NCBI GenBank assembly: GCA_003170275.1
Contig: PNAM01000041.1
Coordinates: 89,338-153,337, forward strand
Length of the DNA stretch: 64,000 nt
From: Myxococcales bacterium
Lineage (GTDB): Bacteria; Myxococcota_A; Polyangia; Palsa-1104
Direction of reading: 5' to 3'
The first letter of the stretch is position 1. Each line of letters begins with the position of its first letter. Under the pieces are notes generated by a model, which ran no database searches, was not told where the DNA came from, and saw nothing but the letters and a program-made list of their open reading frames with translations. Made by a program: the position numbers and the translations under genes. Positions 25,469 to 33,435 of this stretch are shown piece by piece.

Positions 25469-25517
25469 CCGGGCTCTCGCCTGGATGGACCGATTGACAA
25501 TCGGTCCGCAGGTTGGC
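25469..25517 (+). repeat. Triple-hairpin repeat, copy B (third hairpin degraded)
   Basis: The first hairpin is slightly altered (CCGGGC/GCCTGG). The middle hairpin, GGACCGATTG/CAATCGGTCC at 25487-25507, is identical to copies A and C. The third is cut short: GCAGGTTGGCA then diverges. It is same-strand with copy A, about 970 bp away. Confidence 0.8.
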
Positions 25518-25608
25518 ACAGGCTGCTGAAAAACTCCGAATCCCTGGTCCGTGCGCGATCCCTGATCGCGCTCTTGACCAATAAAACCAGGCCTGCGGAC
25601 ACCGGAGG

Positions 25609-25652
25609 GGCCGATCCGGGGATCGGCCGCGGACCAGGGGGTCCGCCCCACC
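25609..25652 (+). repeat. Double-hairpin repeat related to the triple-hairpin family
   Basis: Two perfect adjacent hairpins: GGCCGATCC/GGATCGGCC (25609-25628) and GCGGACC/GGTCCGC (25629-25646), followed by CCCAC, the same ending as copy A and the element at 47585. The stems differ from copies A-C, so it is a relative by architecture rather than a copy. Confidence 0.6.
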
Positions 25653-25727
25653 CGGAGGGGAAAATGAGTTTTTCAGCCATCTGCGACGCGATCTATGCCG
25701 GATGGATCGATCGGTAATGGGTCGGCG

Positions 25728-26099
25728 TCAATGGAGGTGGATCACGCCTTTGACCTGAAACTTGTTATCGATCAGACCCACATGTCCGCCGATGGCGACG
25801 TAGCGGTGATCGCTGGGGGGCGGCGGGAGCTTACGCTCCAGATCCTTGGGCACCGGGTGCACTTTCCGGCGCAGATCCGGGTCGAGCACAGCGCCTTCCC
25901 GGAGCCGGGATTCCTGATCGGACGACAGGCGGTCCTGGCTGCGAAGTCCTGCGGGCGGATTTGACTTGTGCTGGTTGTACCAGTCATTCGTGGTTTGACG
26001 ATCCTTCTCGTCAAACTGCGTATGTTGTGCAGATGCCACGCTGGCGCCTATGACAAACAACGCCGTCGCGCCAATGGTTCCGATCCATTTGGTTTTCAA
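25728..26099 (-). CDS. Secreted RcnB/CigR-like protein
   Basis: A 123-residue protein with a signal peptide cleaved after ASVASAQ. The body is charged and Pro-rich, and it ends in LERKLPPPPSDHRYVAIGGHVGLID followed by a short strand, the pattern of the RcnB/CigR group of periplasmic proteins (LPPGYxYVxVGxDVVLI). Members in E. coli and Salmonella influence metal homeostasis or virulence; here the role is unknown. It is transcribed away from the next gene across a 105-bp gap, which should hold both promoters. Confidence 0.7.
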   Translation of the reverse strand: MKTKWIGTIGATALFVIGASVASAQHTQFDEKDRQTTNDWYNQHKSNPPAGLRSQDRLSSDQESRLREGAVLDPDLRRKVHPVPKDLERKLPPPPSDHRYVAIGGHVGLIDNKFQVKGVIHLH

Positions 26100-26204
26100 G
26101 ACAGTTACCTCACTGGGTAAGATCCTTCCCGTTCGAAATCGTTTCTAATTCTTGAATCTCCGTTACGAATCATAGGTTTCACGTATCTATACCACGGAGG
26201 CAGT

Positions 26205-26597
26205 ATGAAACTTTTTACACTCACGGCGGCGACACTTTTTGTGGGCACCGGTCTGCTGAGCGCTCAGTTCGAAGCTGAGCCGAAATACGACGCTGGCGCT
26301 GTTACCGCGCTGGTGGACCGTGTCCATCAGGATCTGGATCATGCGTATGGCGTGTTCCACTTTTCAAGCGGCGATCGCGACCGCCTGAATCATGCCGAGA
26401 AGGACTTGCGTGAATTTTCCCAAAAATGGGAGCACGGGAAGTTCGACAAAGGGCAACTCAATGGCGCCATTGATAGCATTCAGCATGTTCTGGATAACAA
26501 CAAACTGCCCGCGGAACAACGCGAGGCGATTTCCGGAGACGTTACACAACTCCGGAGAATGCGTGAGGCGTACGAGCGTCACGAGATTAAGCATTAG
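26205..26597 (+). CDS. Small secreted helical protein
   Basis: A 130-residue protein. MKLFTLTAATLFVGTGLLSAQ is a signal peptide, and GGAGG precedes ATG 26205 at good spacing. The mature part is almost all charged helix (ALVDRVHQDLDHAY, RLNHAEKDLREFSQKW, QREAISGDVTQLRRMREAYERHE), giving a four-helix-bundle-like periplasmic protein. I do not recognise it. Its last four bases overlap the end of the convergent 402-residue gene. Confidence 0.8.
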   Translation: MKLFTLTAATLFVGTGLLSAQFEAEPKYDAGAVTALVDRVHQDLDHAYGVFHFSSGDRDRLNHAEKDLREFSQKWEHGKFDKGQLNGAIDSIQHVLDNNKLPAEQREAISGDVTQLRRMREAYERHEIKH

Positions 26598-27802
26598 TGG
26601 ATGTGGACGTTGATGGACGATTGCGCTTGTGGTGTTCCATTGCTGACGATGCTTCCTACTAGCTTGTAATCGCCGGGTGGGAGCAGCGTAAAGGGAGGAT
26701 TGTAACTTCCGGTCTGGGTGTACAGGGGCAGTCGAATATAGTCGAGAGTAGTGGCGGTCAGTGCCGGCGTAGAGTTTTCGAATAGGACGGTGCCAGTGGG
26801 ATCGAGCAATTGGAGCAATACTGTATACCCGGCTGTAGATGAGGTTTCGATACGGGTCTGGGCGCACGGGCGATAGACTCCGGGCTGATCGTATGGGGAG
26901 CCAATGCCGCAGGCTGGATAATAGCAGGGCACCGCGCAGTTAGGCACGAGCTGGTTGGTGAGATCGAGATCGGTGTTTTCAATCGAGAGGCCAATGTTCG
27001 GCGCGGGAACGGAGAGGTGAATGCCATCGACACGGACATCGATCAGATCCAGTCCGTCGAGAAAGCCGCCGTTGGAGCCGGTGAGCGATGTGGATCGTGC
27101 ATTGACGAGACCGATTCCGCGAACGTAGGTCGAAGTTGTCTTAACAAAAAGGTCCGGGGGCGCGACCTGGAGCGCGTCATCGAACGATCCGAGTGGGCCG
27201 GAGTATCCGGTTCGCTGCGCGGCGGAGGGATCGAAGTAGGCTTGATCCACGCCTTTTACGTTCTGGTAGACGATGCCGTTGGCGCCAACGCGGAGAAGGG
27301 CCAGAGTCGCTGGGATAGCCGTTTCGATATAACTGAGCACGTAGTATGTCTGGCCGCCGATGATCTCGGTATCGGTGATGGAGTAGACAACGTAGTCGCC
27401 TGTCACGAAACGGTTGTTGTATTTATAAATCCATGTGTTGCCGACAGCCAGCGGAAAATAGCTGCCGCCGGAAAGTCCTTGATCGATGGTGCGGGGAGTG
27501 CCTCCGCAGCTCAGGTGAGCGGTGACGGATGCTTCGACTGTGCCTGCCTGATCGACCAGGTAGAAAGTCATACCATCGGTCACCCAGCGGCCGGTTACGG
27601 CTGAACCGGATGGGTTCGTAAACGCGGTGAGAGCGGGGCCATTAGGCTGGCCGACACGGATCTCGACAAGTCCGGTGGCGCCAGACCAAGTTAGTGTCGC
27701 GGTGCCTAAGCCGAGCGCGCAATCGGAGTTAAAGGCCGGCACTACACTGAATGTTGCGGCGGACGCGATCGAGGACGAAAGAATTAAAATGCGGATGAAC
27801 AT
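26594..27802 (-). CDS. Secreted beta-rich protein of unknown function
   Basis: A 402-residue protein with a signal peptide (MFIRILILSSSIASAATF). The first 100 residues resemble an Ig-like domain (TATLTWSGATGLVEIRVGQPNG). The middle (SYFPLAVGNTWIYKYNNRFVTGDYVVYSITDTE) matches a pattern seen in many Acidobacteriota secreted proteins ('FPLxxGNxWxY'). The rest is beta-strand and Pro-rich with a Cys cluster (CAVPCYYPACG). No catalytic motif is visible. The start is 16 bp after the stop of the outer-membrane protein gene, so the two are probably one operon. Confidence 0.75.
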   Translation of the reverse strand: MFIRILILSSSIASAATFSVVPAFNSDCALGLGTATLTWSGATGLVEIRVGQPNGPALTAFTNPSGSAVTGRWVTDGMTFYLVDQAGTVEASVTAHLSCGGTPRTIDQGLSGGSYFPLAVGNTWIYKYNNRFVTGDYVVYSITDTEIIGGQTYYVLSYIETAIPATLALLRVGANGIVYQNVKGVDQAYFDPSAAQRTGYSGPLGSFDDALQVAPPDLFVKTTSTYVRGIGLVNARSTSLTGSNGGFLDGLDLIDVRVDGIHLSVPAPNIGLSIENTDLDLTNQLVPNCAVPCYYPACGIGSPYDQPGVYRPCAQTRIETSSTAGYTVLLQLLDPTGTVLFENSTPALTATTLDYIRLPLYTQTGSYNPPFTLLPPGDYKLVGSIVSNGTPQAQSSINVHIH

Positions 27803-27818
27803 AAAGACTCCTTTCAGA

Positions 27819-28412
27819 CTAATAAGTCACGCCGATCAGGAGTTCTGCCTGATTCCGGTTGGATTTCGTATCGAAATTAAAATTTGAATCGCTGCCCCAG
27901 CGTGTATAGCGGAGCTCGGGCGAGATTCTCAGCCTGGTTACCTTGAACTCGACTCCTCCGCCGATCACGAGGCCGCGGCTCGACATGAAGTTGGCGGGAA
28001 GGGTCGACAGGAATCGGAAGCTCGGGCCGGCCGCCACGTAGGGCTTCATTAGAGGCGTATGAAGGAACCGGTACTTCGCGACGATGGGCACCTCCCAGGA
28101 CGCATAGTTGACGGAGTCTCTTCCCATTCCGGGCATGCCGGCGTTGGTGACGTCGACAATCAGGCGCAGAGGACGATAGAGGCCGTCGGCTTCGACGGAG
28201 AATCCCAAGGGGAGATGCAGTTCGACCATGCCACCCGCGACGAATTTCTTCGAATTACTGTAGGAATGGATCGTCTGGCCGGTGGTGAAAGGACTGGGGA
28301 AGGTCAGGTCGGCGAAAGCATCGGTTACAGGGATTCCGGCTTTGACGCCGGCGGAAAAGAGTTGAGCCGAAGCGAGTCCACTAAAAAAGAAGTAAAGAGA
28401 AAGAGTACGCAT
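27819..28412 (-). CDS. Outer-membrane beta-barrel protein (OmpA-like/PorT-type fold)
   Basis: About 197 residues from MRTLSLYFFFSGLASAQ, a signal peptide; an ATG eight codons upstream gives an unlikely N-terminus. The body alternates hydrophobic and polar residues in eight or so strands (GGMVELHLPLGFSVEADGLYRPL, KPYVAAGPSFRFLS, ISPELRYTRWG) and ends with LLIGVTY, a terminal aromatic typical of BamA-inserted barrels. A small eight-stranded barrel in the outer membrane is likely. The function is not apparent. Confidence 0.8.
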   Translation of the reverse strand: MRTLSLYFFFSGLASAQLFSAGVKAGIPVTDAFADLTFPSPFTTGQTIHSYSNSKKFVAGGMVELHLPLGFSVEADGLYRPLRLIVDVTNAGMPGMGRDSVNYASWEVPIVAKYRFLHTPLMKPYVAAGPSFRFLSTLPANFMSSRGLVIGGGVEFKVTRLRISPELRYTRWGSDSNFNFDTKSNRNQAELLIGVTY

Positions 28413-28459
28413 GAGACCATTTTGACCTTTCCGCATCTACAATAGTGGAGAGAATGATT

Positions 28460-29179
28460 ATGAGTCCCTCGAATCCGAATTCATCCGTATTTGACCGGCT
28501 TTCGGCGACGACTGTCCTGACTGGATCGCAGGCCGCGGTGATTAAACAGACTTACGCGCTGTTTGGCATTGCGGTTCTGGCGGCGATGGCGGGCGGGTAC
28601 ATTGGCGCGACCACCGAAGCGATCGTCCAGTTTTTTTCGAGCTGGATGGGCTGGATCGTGGCAATGATCGGGCTGAACGCGGTGCCGTGGATTGCGATGT
28701 CGGCTCGCGGAAATTCGGCGCTGGGCACGGCGGCACTGGTATTCGACGGATTTTTCGCTGGGATCTGTCTGGCTCCACTGCTGTGGGTGGCTTCGATCAA
28801 AGCGCCGGTGATGATTGTCGCGTCGCTGGGAATTACGGCGATCGTGTTTATCGCGATCACGGGATATGTGTTTTTGTCGGGTCGGACGTTTAGCGCTCCA
28901 CGTGGGCTGATGGTCGGACTGTTCTTTTCGATCATCGGCGCGATGATCCTCAATAGCTTTTTGAATATCGGGTTTTTGGGAATTCTCATCGCGGCGGGAA
29001 TCGGAGCGGTGGGCGTGATTGCGCTGATCTCGTCGACCAGCGCGATTCTACAGAGCGGCGATTCGGATAGCGCGATTCCAGGGGCTCTGGCTTTGTTTGC
29101 GGGGGTGTTCAACATCTTTGTGGCGACGCTGAATATTCTGCTGCGGTTGTTTGGCGGGGGCAGCAGAAGGAGCCAGTAG
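28460..29179 (+). CDS. Bax inhibitor-1/YccA family membrane protein
   Basis: About 239 residues with seven hydrophobic helices. ATG 28460 is preferred since GGAGAG lies seven bases upstream; a GTG at 28445 and an ATG at 28454 are alternatives. The family motif regions are visible (YALFGIAVLAAMAGGYIG, NSALGTAALVFDGFFAGICLAPLL, GRTFSAPRGLMVGLFFSIIG). YccA-type members interact with FtsH and can act as pH-sensitive Ca2+ leak channels; the C-terminal acidic residues that gate the family (DSDSAIPGAL) are present in part. It is a stand-alone gene. Confidence 0.9.
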   Translation: MSPSNPNSSVFDRLSATTVLTGSQAAVIKQTYALFGIAVLAAMAGGYIGATTEAIVQFFSSWMGWIVAMIGLNAVPWIAMSARGNSALGTAALVFDGFFAGICLAPLLWVASIKAPVMIVASLGITAIVFIAITGYVFLSGRTFSAPRGLMVGLFFSIIGAMILNSFLNIGFLGILIAAGIGAVGVIALISSTSAILQSGDSDSAIPGALALFAGVFNIFVATLNILLRLFGGGSRRSQ

Positions 29180-29259
29180 CCAGAATAACGCCGCGGCGCA
29201 AGCGGCAAAGAAAATGAAAGGTTAAGAAACCTTCATACTTCGCGCGTCGTCCTTAAATC

Positions 29260-29916
29260 ATGGAAGCCGAGCGCGTTCACAAGAGCATCCTCTCCTCGCT
29301 GGAAAAAAAGACCCTGATCTGGCTGGCGGAGCGCATGCCCGCGTGGGTGAATTCGGATCACCTGACGACGCTGGGATTCGTGTCGCTGGCGGCGGTGGGG
29401 CTGTCCTATTGGTATTCGCGGCAATCGAAAATCGGACTCGCTCTTGCGACGGTGTTCTTCGTATTGAACTGGTTTGGCGACAGCCTGGACGGGACGCTGG
29501 CGCGGGTGCGGAACCGGCAGAGGCCTCGGTACGGATTCTATCTCGACCACGTACTGGACGCGTTCGGGAGCGTTTTCGTATTCGCGGGGCTCGCGCTATC
29601 GGGATACATGAGCGAGAGAATCGCAGTGGGTCTGCTCGTCGCGTATTTATTGTTGAGCATCGAGATTTATCTCACGACGTACACCGTGGGCGAATTTCAT
29701 CTTTCCTTCGCGGCGTTCAGTCCTACGGAGCTGCGGTTGTTGTTGATCGCGGGGAATGTCGCGTTGCTGTTCAAGCCGCTGGTGCTATTGGCGGGGAAAG
29801 AGTATCGGATTTTCGACGTGGGAGGGGCGATCGGGATCGCGGGGCTCGGGACTGCGGTGGTGTGGTCGGCGGTGAAGCACGGGATGTTTTTATACCGCAC
29901 GGAACGGTTGTCCTAA
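29260..29916 (+). CDS. CDP-alcohol phosphatidyltransferase family protein
   Basis: A 218-residue integral membrane enzyme. The family motif D-G-x2-A-R-x8-G-x3-D-x3-D is complete: DGTLARVRNRQRPRYGFYLDHVLD. About five helices follow. Such enzymes join a CDP-activated lipid and an alcohol (glycerol phosphate, inositol phosphate or similar), releasing CMP; the alcohol cannot be told here. Its stop is directly followed by the ATG of the GtrA-domain gene, so a shared transcript is likely and suggests envelope lipid/glycan modification. Confidence 0.9.
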   Translation: MEAERVHKSILSSLEKKTLIWLAERMPAWVNSDHLTTLGFVSLAAVGLSYWYSRQSKIGLALATVFFVLNWFGDSLDGTLARVRNRQRPRYGFYLDHVLDAFGSVFVFAGLALSGYMSERIAVGLLVAYLLLSIEIYLTTYTVGEFHLSFAAFSPTELRLLLIAGNVALLFKPLVLLAGKEYRIFDVGGAIGIAGLGTAVVWSAVKHGMFLYRTERLS

Positions 29917-31008
29917 ATGCGCTGGCTGAAATTCAACACAGTGGGCGTCGGAGGGGCGGTGGTGCAGCTCTGCGCGCTGTGGATGCTGCAGCATTTTACG
30001 TCGATTTCGTACATTTTTGCGATCGTTTTGGCGGTGGAAATCGCGATTCTGCACAATTTTGTGTGGCACGAAGCGTGGACCTGGCGAGGGAAACCGGTGG
30101 CGGACCGCTGGCGGCGGCTGGTGCGATTTCATGTTGCCAACGGATTCGTGTCGATGGTGTCGAACGTCGTGTTGACTTATTTGTTCAAAGAAATCGCGGG
30201 ATTGCCGCTGGTGGCGGCCAATTTTGCTGCGATAGTGACGGCCGCGCTCTTGAATTTCTGGGTCGCGCAAGCGTGGGTGTTTCGCGGACTGGTTTTGTTC
30301 GCGCTTTGCTCGCAGCTAGTAGACGGTGCAGTCATCACAACTACGTTGCAGCCGCAGGCGGTTGCGTCGTGGGACAAATACATCGCGGCATTCGAGCACG
30401 CGCCTTTGCGTCCGCCGCTGACGGTCAAAGGGGATAAGCCGACGCTGATCGATCTAAACGTGAACGGAGAGGTTCCCGACGGGTTCATCCATCACTGGAT
30501 CGGCGCGGAGATGATTCCAAACTCGACGGTCGGCGCGGTCGAGCATGTCCTTGAAGATTACGATCATTACTCGCAGATTTATGCGCCAGACTTGAAGCTC
30601 TCGAACGCGAAAAAGATTGGACCACGCAATTACGACGTGCGGTTGATTACCGAGCGGATCGAACCAATCGGTCTGCACTTCGCGTTCGACATGCACTCGC
30701 GCGTGGAGTTTCGCCGAGCGGAAGCAGACGCGTTGATCCAATCGCGATCGTACCTGATTCGGGAAAGCGACAGCGGTCACGCGCCGTACACCGATTTAAT
30801 GCCGGAGGGGAACGATCACGGAATCTTGTGGCGGCTCAATTCGTATTGGCGATTGCGGCAGGCGGGAACGGCCGTCTATGCGGAGTGCCAGGCGATTTCG
30901 CTCTCGCGCAGGCCGTTGTTCGGAACCGTCGGGCAGGTGAAGAATCGGGCGAAGGATTCCCTCGGGTTCACGTTGCGGCAGACGAGAAGAGTAGCCAGTA
31001 GCCAGTAG
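29917..31008 (+). CDS. GtrA-like membrane domain fused to a C-terminal globular domain
   Basis: A 363-residue protein. Residues 1-125 form four helices of the GtrA family (FNTVGVGGAVVQLCALWMLQH, NFVWHEAWTWRG, FHVANGFVSMVSNVVLTYLF, NFWVAQAWVFRG), which helps flip lipid-linked sugars. Residues about 128-140 (LVLFALCSQLVDGAVITTTL) look like a signal peptide for the remaining 220-residue domain (PDGFIHHWIGAEMIPNSTVGAVEHVLEDYDHYSQIY...), a mixed alpha/beta fold that may be START/SRPBCC-like. Two separate genes could have become one by loss of an intervening stop. The last codons run into a heptamer repeat. Spacing to the CDP-alcohol transferase is zero. Confidence 0.75.
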   Translation: MRWLKFNTVGVGGAVVQLCALWMLQHFTSISYIFAIVLAVEIAILHNFVWHEAWTWRGKPVADRWRRLVRFHVANGFVSMVSNVVLTYLFKEIAGLPLVAANFAAIVTAALLNFWVAQAWVFRGLVLFALCSQLVDGAVITTTLQPQAVASWDKYIAAFEHAPLRPPLTVKGDKPTLIDLNVNGEVPDGFIHHWIGAEMIPNSTVGAVEHVLEDYDHYSQIYAPDLKLSNAKKIGPRNYDVRLITERIEPIGLHFAFDMHSRVEFRRAEADALIQSRSYLIRESDSGHAPYTDLMPEGNDHGILWRLNSYWRLRQAGTAVYAECQAISLSRRPLFGTVGQVKNRAKDSLGFTLRQTRRVASSQ

Positions 31009-31017
31009 CCAGTAGCC
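30990..31017 (+). repeat. Four tandem AGTAGCC heptamers
   Basis: AGTAGCC is repeated four times without change. The array contains the TAG stop (31006-31008) of the GtrA-fusion gene, so changes in copy number would shift where translation ends. Fragments of the same heptamer lie at 29170-29190, past the Bax-inhibitor-like gene. Confidence 0.85.
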
Positions 31018-31051
31018 GCACAGTGTCCACCGCTAGAGCAGTCTCGACTCG

Positions 31052-31080
31052 GAACCGCCATGCGTAAGCATGCGGACAGA
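31052..31080 (-). repeat. 29-bp dispersed repeat, copy 2
   Basis: Inverse of 25401-25429 with one mismatch in 29. It is non-coding here too, between the GtrA-fusion gene and the convergent kinase gene. Confidence 0.7.
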
Positions 31081-31104
31081 TGTGATAATCCGCGCCAACG
31101 GAAT

Positions 31105-31152
31105 CCCCGCACTCACGTGACGGGGTTATAACCCCTGGCGTAAAGGCAGGGG
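31105..31152. repeat. Two adjacent hairpins in the convergent gap before the kinase
   Basis: CCCCG...CGGGG (31105-31125) and CCCCTG...CAGGGG (31132-31152) sit side by side with an AT-rich joint, in the gap between two convergent genes. They may serve as a two-way terminator. Confidence 0.5.
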
Positions 31153-31166
31153 ATTCGGACATCCTA

Positions 31167-32309
31167 CTAGCTCTGGCTTTCTTTGCGAAAATGCGCGTGC
31201 GCGATCTGAAACGCGGTGACTCGTGGGTAGCGGTCCAGGGCTTCGCGGGCTAGCGATTGCGCGGCGGGAAAATCGCCCGACGCTTCGAGGGCTGCGAGCT
31301 TTGTTAGCGTTTCGCGGAGATAGGCGGTCTTTTCCTGATGCTGCCCTGCACTGGCGACGGCGTTCCTTGCCGCGCTCACTTTCGCTTCGCAGGCGGAGCC
31401 GGGGTTGGTCTGGCGCACTACCATCGCGGCCAAATCGATCTCGCCTCCATCGAGCAGTGAATCTATGCGGCGGATGGAACGGCTGACGTCCGCATGAATC
31501 GTTTTCGGCGGAAGATCGGGCGCCTGGGCGCGAAGAAACTCCGACATCTCACGGCAGCTTCGAAAACGGTCCTCGGGGGCTTTTCGCATCGCCTTGAAAA
31601 TCGCATCGTCGAGAAATTGAGGAACGCCGGGCACGATGGTGCTGAGCAGAGGCGGGTCCTTTTCGAGGTGTTGATGGAGCAGCGCGAAATCGTTCTCGGC
31701 GGCGAAGGGAAGCTTGCCGCTGACGATCTCGAACAGCAGAATGCCGAGCGAATAGATATCGCTCGCAGGGCCGATTTCCTTGGAGTTGATGAGCTCCGGG
31801 CAGACGTATTGAAGCGTCCCCACGATGCTCCGCTCACGCGTCTGGCGCACGGAGCCGAGCACATGAGCGATGCCGAAATCCATAATCTTCACTTCGCCGC
31901 GCGGACCGGCCATGATGTTATCGGGCTTCAAATCGCGATGCAGCACGCCGAGCGAATGCGCGTATTCGAGGCCTTCTAAAACATCCAGAAACATTACGAG
32001 CGCCTGCTGCCACGGCATGGGCGCGAGCTTGCCTAAGGGAGTGCCGTCGACAAACTCCATGACGATGTAGAACGAATCGCCATCCTTGAAGAAGCTGTAG
32101 AGATGCGCGATGTTGGGATGGTTGAGGCGGGCTTGAATCCTCGCTTCGCGGCGAAAACGTTCGGCGATATCGGGCGTTCGCGAAAATTCGGACCGCAGTT
32201 TCTTGATGGCGACCTCACGCTCCAGCATCACGTCGACTCCGTGATAGACGATGCCCATGCCGCCGGCGCCGAGCTCGGACAGAATTTTGTACTGCTGCCC
32301 GACGATCAC
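31167..32309 (-). CDS. Cytosolic Ser/Thr protein kinase
   Basis: A 380-residue Hanks-type kinase, catalytically complete: Gly loop ELGAGGMGIVYHG, ATP-binding Lys in REVAIKKL, HRDLKPDN catalytic loop, DFG in KIMDFGIAHV, and CPEL for the APE motif. The domain ends near residue 265. The remaining 115 residues are helical with repeated A/L heptads and no transmembrane helix, so the protein is soluble. Its ATG overlaps the pseudokinase stop (ATGA), so it is the last gene of a four-gene operon with two secreted TPR proteins and a pseudokinase, and may be scaffolded or controlled by that pseudokinase (inference). Confidence 0.92.
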   Translation of the reverse strand: MIVGQQYKILSELGAGGMGIVYHGVDVMLEREVAIKKLRSEFSRTPDIAERFRREARIQARLNHPNIAHLYSFFKDGDSFYIVMEFVDGTPLGKLAPMPWQQALVMFLDVLEGLEYAHSLGVLHRDLKPDNIMAGPRGEVKIMDFGIAHVLGSVRQTRERSIVGTLQYVCPELINSKEIGPASDIYSLGILLFEIVSGKLPFAAENDFALLHQHLEKDPPLLSTIVPGVPQFLDDAIFKAMRKAPEDRFRSCREMSEFLRAQAPDLPPKTIHADVSRSIRRIDSLLDGGEIDLAAMVVRQTNPGSACEAKVSAARNAVASAGQHQEKTAYLRETLTKLAALEASGDFPAAQSLAREALDRYPRVTAFQIAHAHFRKESQS

Positions 32310-33430
32310 TGGTGGATCACTTTCGGCTCGATCGGTTTAAGCTTGGGCGGTTCGGGCGTGGGGTCCTCGAGCGGTTCAGTTTTTTTTACCGCCTTCGGTT
32401 TTGGTTTCTGCTTTACTACGGGAGCCGGCCGTGCAGGCTCTGCCGCGGGAATGACTTGAGGCGCGGGCGCCACTACGCTTGGAGGCGCGACGTTGCGCGG
32501 AGGACGCAGGAAAGCAATCGCGCCGACGATCGCGAACACGATAACTACAATCGCGACGACAATCCAGGAGAGGAGGGACTTTCTTTCCTCAGGTGGAACA
32601 GGCCGAGAGGGATTGACGACGGGTGTTACTTCGATCTGGCTGAGCGCTGCTTGAAATTCCGACGCGAATTCGGAAGAAGACGCGAAGCGATCGGCGGGAG
32701 ATTTGGAGAATACTCGTCCGAACGTTTTTATCAAAGAAACGGAGGCGCCGCGCAATTCCGGCGGCTCGAATGCAATCGAAGAGAGCAGAGTGATGGGCGA
32801 ATCGGCGTGAAATGGCAGCGTGCCCGTGAGCGCCTGCCACGCTATGACGCCGAGCGAGTATTGATCGGAGCGCGGATCGAGAACATCGCCCTTCACGAGT
32901 TCGGGCGACATGTAATGAATCGAATCGAGCAGCAGGTCGAGATCCTCACCTGACTGGTCCGAGTTGAGATACTGCGCGGGGCGCGCGATCTCGAAGCCCG
33001 TGATTTTGAGATCGCCATCGTCAGAAAGCAGCAGACTTTCGGGCGTCAGATTGCGATGGATGAGGCCCTTCGAGTGAGCATGATCGAGCGCGAGCGCGGC
33101 GCTTTTCAACACGCCGGACAAGCGCTCTGGCGTCAGGCGGCCGCTGAGGGGCTTGCCATCGAAGCGCTCCATCACCAAGTAAGGCCGCCCGTCGTCCTCC
33201 TCGCACGCGAGAAACTTGATGATGTTCGGATGGTCCAGATGCGCCAGCTGTTTGGCGTCGAACAGAATCGCCTGGCGCGCCTGATCGAAAGAGACGCCGG
33301 GGTTGGTGGAGCGGTCGGCAATGCGAATCATCACAGCGCGCTGCATGACGGGATCGAAGGCCTGGTAGAGCGATCCCAAGCCGTGATTACCGGTCTGGCG
33401 GACGATTTCGTATCTGCCGATTTGGCTCAT
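32306..33430 (-). CDS. Membrane pseudokinase (catalytically degenerate Ser/Thr kinase)
   Basis: A 374-residue kinase-fold protein in which the catalytic residues are changed. The ATP-binding Lys position reads VMIRI (Arg36), the catalytic loop is HRNLTPES (residues 125-132; Asp to Asn, Lys to Thr), and DFG is GFE (145-147). The glycine loop is also loose (TGNHGLGSLYQA). The rest of the fold is intact, including YMSPELVKGD and SDQYSLGVIAWQALTG. A transmembrane helix (WIVVAIVVIVFAIVGAIAFL) and a Pro/Lys-rich tail follow. The start ATG 33430 is chosen because it begins the fold (MSQIGRYEIVRQ) and lies five bases after the upstream stop. It probably acts as a ligand-bound scaffold. Confidence 0.88.
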   Translation of the reverse strand: MSQIGRYEIVRQTGNHGLGSLYQAFDPVMQRAVMIRIADRSTNPGVSFDQARQAILFDAKQLAHLDHPNIIKFLACEEDDGRPYLVMERFDGKPLSGRLTPERLSGVLKSAALALDHAHSKGLIHRNLTPESLLLSDDGDLKITGFEIARPAQYLNSDQSGEDLDLLLDSIHYMSPELVKGDVLDPRSDQYSLGVIAWQALTGTLPFHADSPITLLSSIAFEPPELRGASVSLIKTFGRVFSKSPADRFASSSEFASEFQAALSQIEVTPVVNPSRPVPPEERKSLLSWIVVAIVVIVFAIVGAIAFLRPPRNVAPPSVVAPAPQVIPAAEPARPAPVVKQKPKPKAVKKTEPLEDPTPEPPKLKPIEPKVIHQ

Positions 33431-33435
33431 TTGGG

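Noticed and set aside
25391..25727. Small proteins in the gap after the antitoxin
   Set aside because: They run through palindromic repeats and would be read from repeat sequence; no ribosome site or conserved motif.
30990..31017. Possible CRISPR array
   Set aside because: Only four direct heptamers without spacers.
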